Shown here in pieces: positions 61,138-64,000 of a DNA stretch of 64,000 nt (positions are counted from its first letter, which is position 1; each line of letters starts with the position of its first letter). The notes under the pieces are model-generated. The model was not told the origin of the DNA. It searched no databases and saw only the letters and a list, made by a program, of their open reading frames with translations. The stretch comes from Galbula dea (lineage: Eukaryota > Chordata > Aves > Piciformes > Galbulidae): contig VWZX01005792.1 of the NCBI GenBank assembly GCA_013399015.1, positions 1,605,529 through 1,669,528 on the forward strand, written 5' to 3'. The position numbers and the translations under genes were made by a program.

Positions 61138-64000
61138 CTACAAGGAAAAAGCAATCAATAGATCAGTGAAGAAATGTCTTTGACTTGAAAAAACCCAAAC
61201 AAAAACAAAACCCCCAAACTCCAAACAATTCTTCATTTTTAAAAAGATTTTTTTTAAGTCCTGCTTATTCCACACCAAGATATATATATATACACATACA
61301 CATGCTAACCCAACACAATGTATGTACATTAAGGAGACTACAACTACAGATTTCTGGATAATAATACAAGGAAACAATCAAGCATACAGCCAGAGTAAGA
61401 GGGCTCTGTGAGAACAAAATTCTTGAAATTGCTTTGATAAAAGACATTCCAGTATCATACATGCATGGCAAAATCCTAGGTAAAACTATCTGCTATGTTA
61501 GGGGAAACTGTGGACTTCCAACTTTTAAATTTGATTTCTCAAAGCCCACAAAAAGCTATTTGGCCTTATCCACATGGCAGTAACTACATCTGAAGGCTGA
61601 AAAAAATATTTGAAACTGGATTCAAATATTTGTTTTGGCTAAAGTACATTCTGAGTTGAGTAAGCTGAGAAATGCAAAGTAATATCCTGAAGTGTTACTT
61701 AATATTAAGCATTCAAATCTACTAGAATATAGTCCCAGCATACCTAGCTATATACTATTCAGCCACAAAGAGAAAATTTAGTTTACTTTTGAAAATTAAC
61801 TTCAAACACTATTTCAAACTCTTTCCACAATAGGGCATGACCAGGGTTAAATAGCCCTTTTAAAAATATGGGTTTCTTCCATTATTTGTACAGGAAGTTG
61901 TAAGCTGGTGTTTAACAGGTACCCAGGCACACTGTTCATCACTCCTGATGCAAAAGGCGCGGGATGGTTAGAAAGTAATTCTCATGGGGACAGAGAGACA
62001 GTTTCTGGACCTTTTCTGAAGGCTTTCAATCTTTTTGAATGACCACAGCAGCCACAAGTAGAAACAGAGCTAAGTCAGCAAGCTGATTAACCTTCAGATG
62101 CTGCCCAAACATCTGACTAAAATCAGATGTAACGGTGAAGCAAAACAGTTTGTCAATCTACAGCAGAAACCAGGCTTTTTACCAAAATGATGCTCTAATG
62201 TAGCCATCCACACTGTAGTATCTATTAAATTCAGAAACATTCAGCAGACTACACAATTTTACAAACAAGACATAAATGAGAACTGAATGTTATATTCCTG
62301 TTCACTCTTTTTAAAATCATGTGTTTTTAAATAATGTATTGCAGGAATTTAAATTAATGCAAGTAAGTTTTGGTTGCCATAATTAGCCAGTTTGAGTAAA
62401 AGCCAAAATCCATGTAACTTCAGTAGAAAATAGACTTTTGTGCTCTAAGTTCATAGAAATAATCAAGTAAATGGTCTAATGCTATAACGTGGAATATTAA
62501 GTTCTGCAGATCAAGTTAAAGTTGCATAGCAGCAACAGTAGCTACACACTGTTGGTAAGTAAATGCTTTCTGTACTGTAGAAAAAGTGTTAAAAATAGCA
62601 AGAGTTGTAAACCAACAGAAATGGAAAACAACAGACACTAACACTCTTGTGCTACCTCAAAACTCCACCCTCTATGGAGTATGCATAAACCAGACAGTAC
62701 CCTCTCTCCCCATAAATCCATTTGTCTTAGTCAGTTCAGCGAACATTTAGTCCTGAACAACTGCACAATAATTTGTAATATTTCTTCCAGTTTTCAAGCA
62801 CATGGCCTTCAGCATTTCAATTATTTCTGAATCACAATGAATCCTACAATGACTCCAAAGCCACCATTTAAATGGGTTCTTGAAACATCCAGTTGTTTCA
62901 TAAGCATTAATTCCTTCTCCAACACACACGACACAGAAGAGTGGCAACAAAATTGAACTGCCTAGACTTTTCAGTCATTTGCAATATCCGATTTGAGGCA
63001 GCCAGGATCACAAAGGCTGGAAGAGACCTCTAAGATCATCCAGTCCAACTGGACCTATCACTAACATAACACTTAAATCATGTCCCTAAGTACCATATTT
63101 CCACCATATAGTAAACATTCCAGCTTTGACAGTTTCATCTAGCTAGGCTAGCACAAGCAACTTTCATTCCAAAAGCATAAATGCATAGCATTTGAAGAAG
63201 TAGAAAGGAACTTTAAAGCCTTTTAATTTATATTTTAAACTACTACATCTCTCTGTGAAGCCTAAGCAATAGCTAACAGCAGGACTTTTGTTCTTTTCTC
63301 AAACTACTAATCAGGTACAGTTAAGAGATCTTTCAGTTTACACTAATTTTTGCTTCACATCTCAGTAGTTTGTTGTGCAACAGCAGTTTCATACAGGAAA
63401 CGTGAATCTCTCAGAAACAACTGGTATATATTCAGCTCATAAGATTCAAAAAAGTCCTTAAAAAGACACAGTCTACAATGACTGAGGGACCAAGCTTAGA
63501 AACTGTAGACATTAGGATTTGCACACTTCATAAAAATTGTTAAATTCTCTAAAATGACTTCATGCAAGCAAACTATAAACAAGACAATAACAAACTGACA
63601 TGTCTATTTAAGACAGTATAGTGCACAGTTTATTTTTAAACATGCAAACCAGACAAAAGCTAGCTGTAAATAAGCCATTTCTGGGCTTTTCAAGCATTCA
63701 AAGTGTAAATACACAAAACTGCTTCTTTCAGAGTTGAAGTCATGCTAAACACAGAAGCCAAGTATTACTATGAAATAGCCTAATTTGGCAAGAAACTGTT
63801 AAAGCACCATCTGTTTCAGCAGCAGCAAATATGCAAACAATGGTCACACCATATTAGTTTTTACAGAGTCCCAGAAAGGAGAGCTGCAAGGATATATTTT
63901 TGAAATGTGCTACTATACATGCCATTGTGGTTTTGAAAGAGAGCCCACACTGAGTCAGCAGTTAATAATTCTATTAGCTTTTTCTCCTCCTCATTCAAAC
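61138..64000 (-). other. RASA2: RASA2 intron upstream of the first window exon
   Basis: 2.9 kb with no RASA2 exon found, although the next one (ending in the VHLEL...QLVVH region) should lie on the minus strand to the right. One old CR1 end at 63002-63110; otherwise AT-rich unique sequence. Confidence 0.6.
63002..63110 (-). mobile_element. CR1 LINE, old 3' end fragment
   Basis: GGCTGGAAGAGACCTCTAAG, ATCATCCAGTCCAACTGG and ATCATGTCCCTAAGTACC match the reverse complement of an older CR1 3' region. Confidence 0.7.

Noticed and set aside
62747..62950. Minus-strand frame that might be an upstream RASA2 exon
   Set aside because: Its sequence matches no part of RASA2, and it lacks a fitting phase and donor.

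Overview
This is vertebrate nuclear DNA, almost certainly from a bird. It is AT-rich, has small exons separated by long introns, and nearly all recognisable interspersed repeats are chicken-repeat-1 (CR1) LINE fragments. There are no Alu, L1 or B-type SINEs. The species cannot be named from the sequence alone.

Three genes lie head to tail on the minus strand. From right to left they are the C-terminal three quarters of RASA2 (19 exons between 61137 and 38740; 5' exons beyond the right edge), all of RNF7 (3 exons, 32064 to 26140, with a CpG-island promoter) and all of GRK7 (4 exons, 22854 to 3081). As I recall it, this matches the RASA2-RNF7-GRK7 block on human chromosome 3q. Every exon below was placed by matching the translation to the family and then checking AG/GT splice signals and codon phase. 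GRK7 gives an uninterrupted 551-residue protein, RNF7 114 residues, and the RASA2 part 673 residues. The genes are neighbours with unrelated jobs: cone opsin desensitisation (GRK7), the RING subunit of cullin-5 ubiquitin ligases (RNF7), and a Ras GTPase-activating protein (RASA2).

Layout: 1-3080 GRK7 3' flank; 3081-22854 GRK7; 22855-26139 spacer; 26140-32064 RNF7; 31430-32340 CpG island; 32340-36410 spacer; 36410-38739 probable RASA2 3' UTR; 38740-61137 RASA2 coding exons and introns; 61138-64000 RASA2 upstream intron. CR1 pieces are scattered throughout and are densest in RASA2 introns (40.9-55.1 kb).

No new multi-gene system is visible. The most unusual items are small: (1) a degraded copy of a RASA2 C2-domain exon, with its 5' splice site, lying backwards inside a CR1 element in a RASA2 intron (45678-45853); (2) a tRNA-Glu-like sequence joined directly to a short CR1 3' tail (48994-49162), the architecture of a bird SINE; (3) a fold-back CR1 end (50038-50114); (4) a CR1 copy that appears to keep its GC-rich 5' leader (about 51530-52345).
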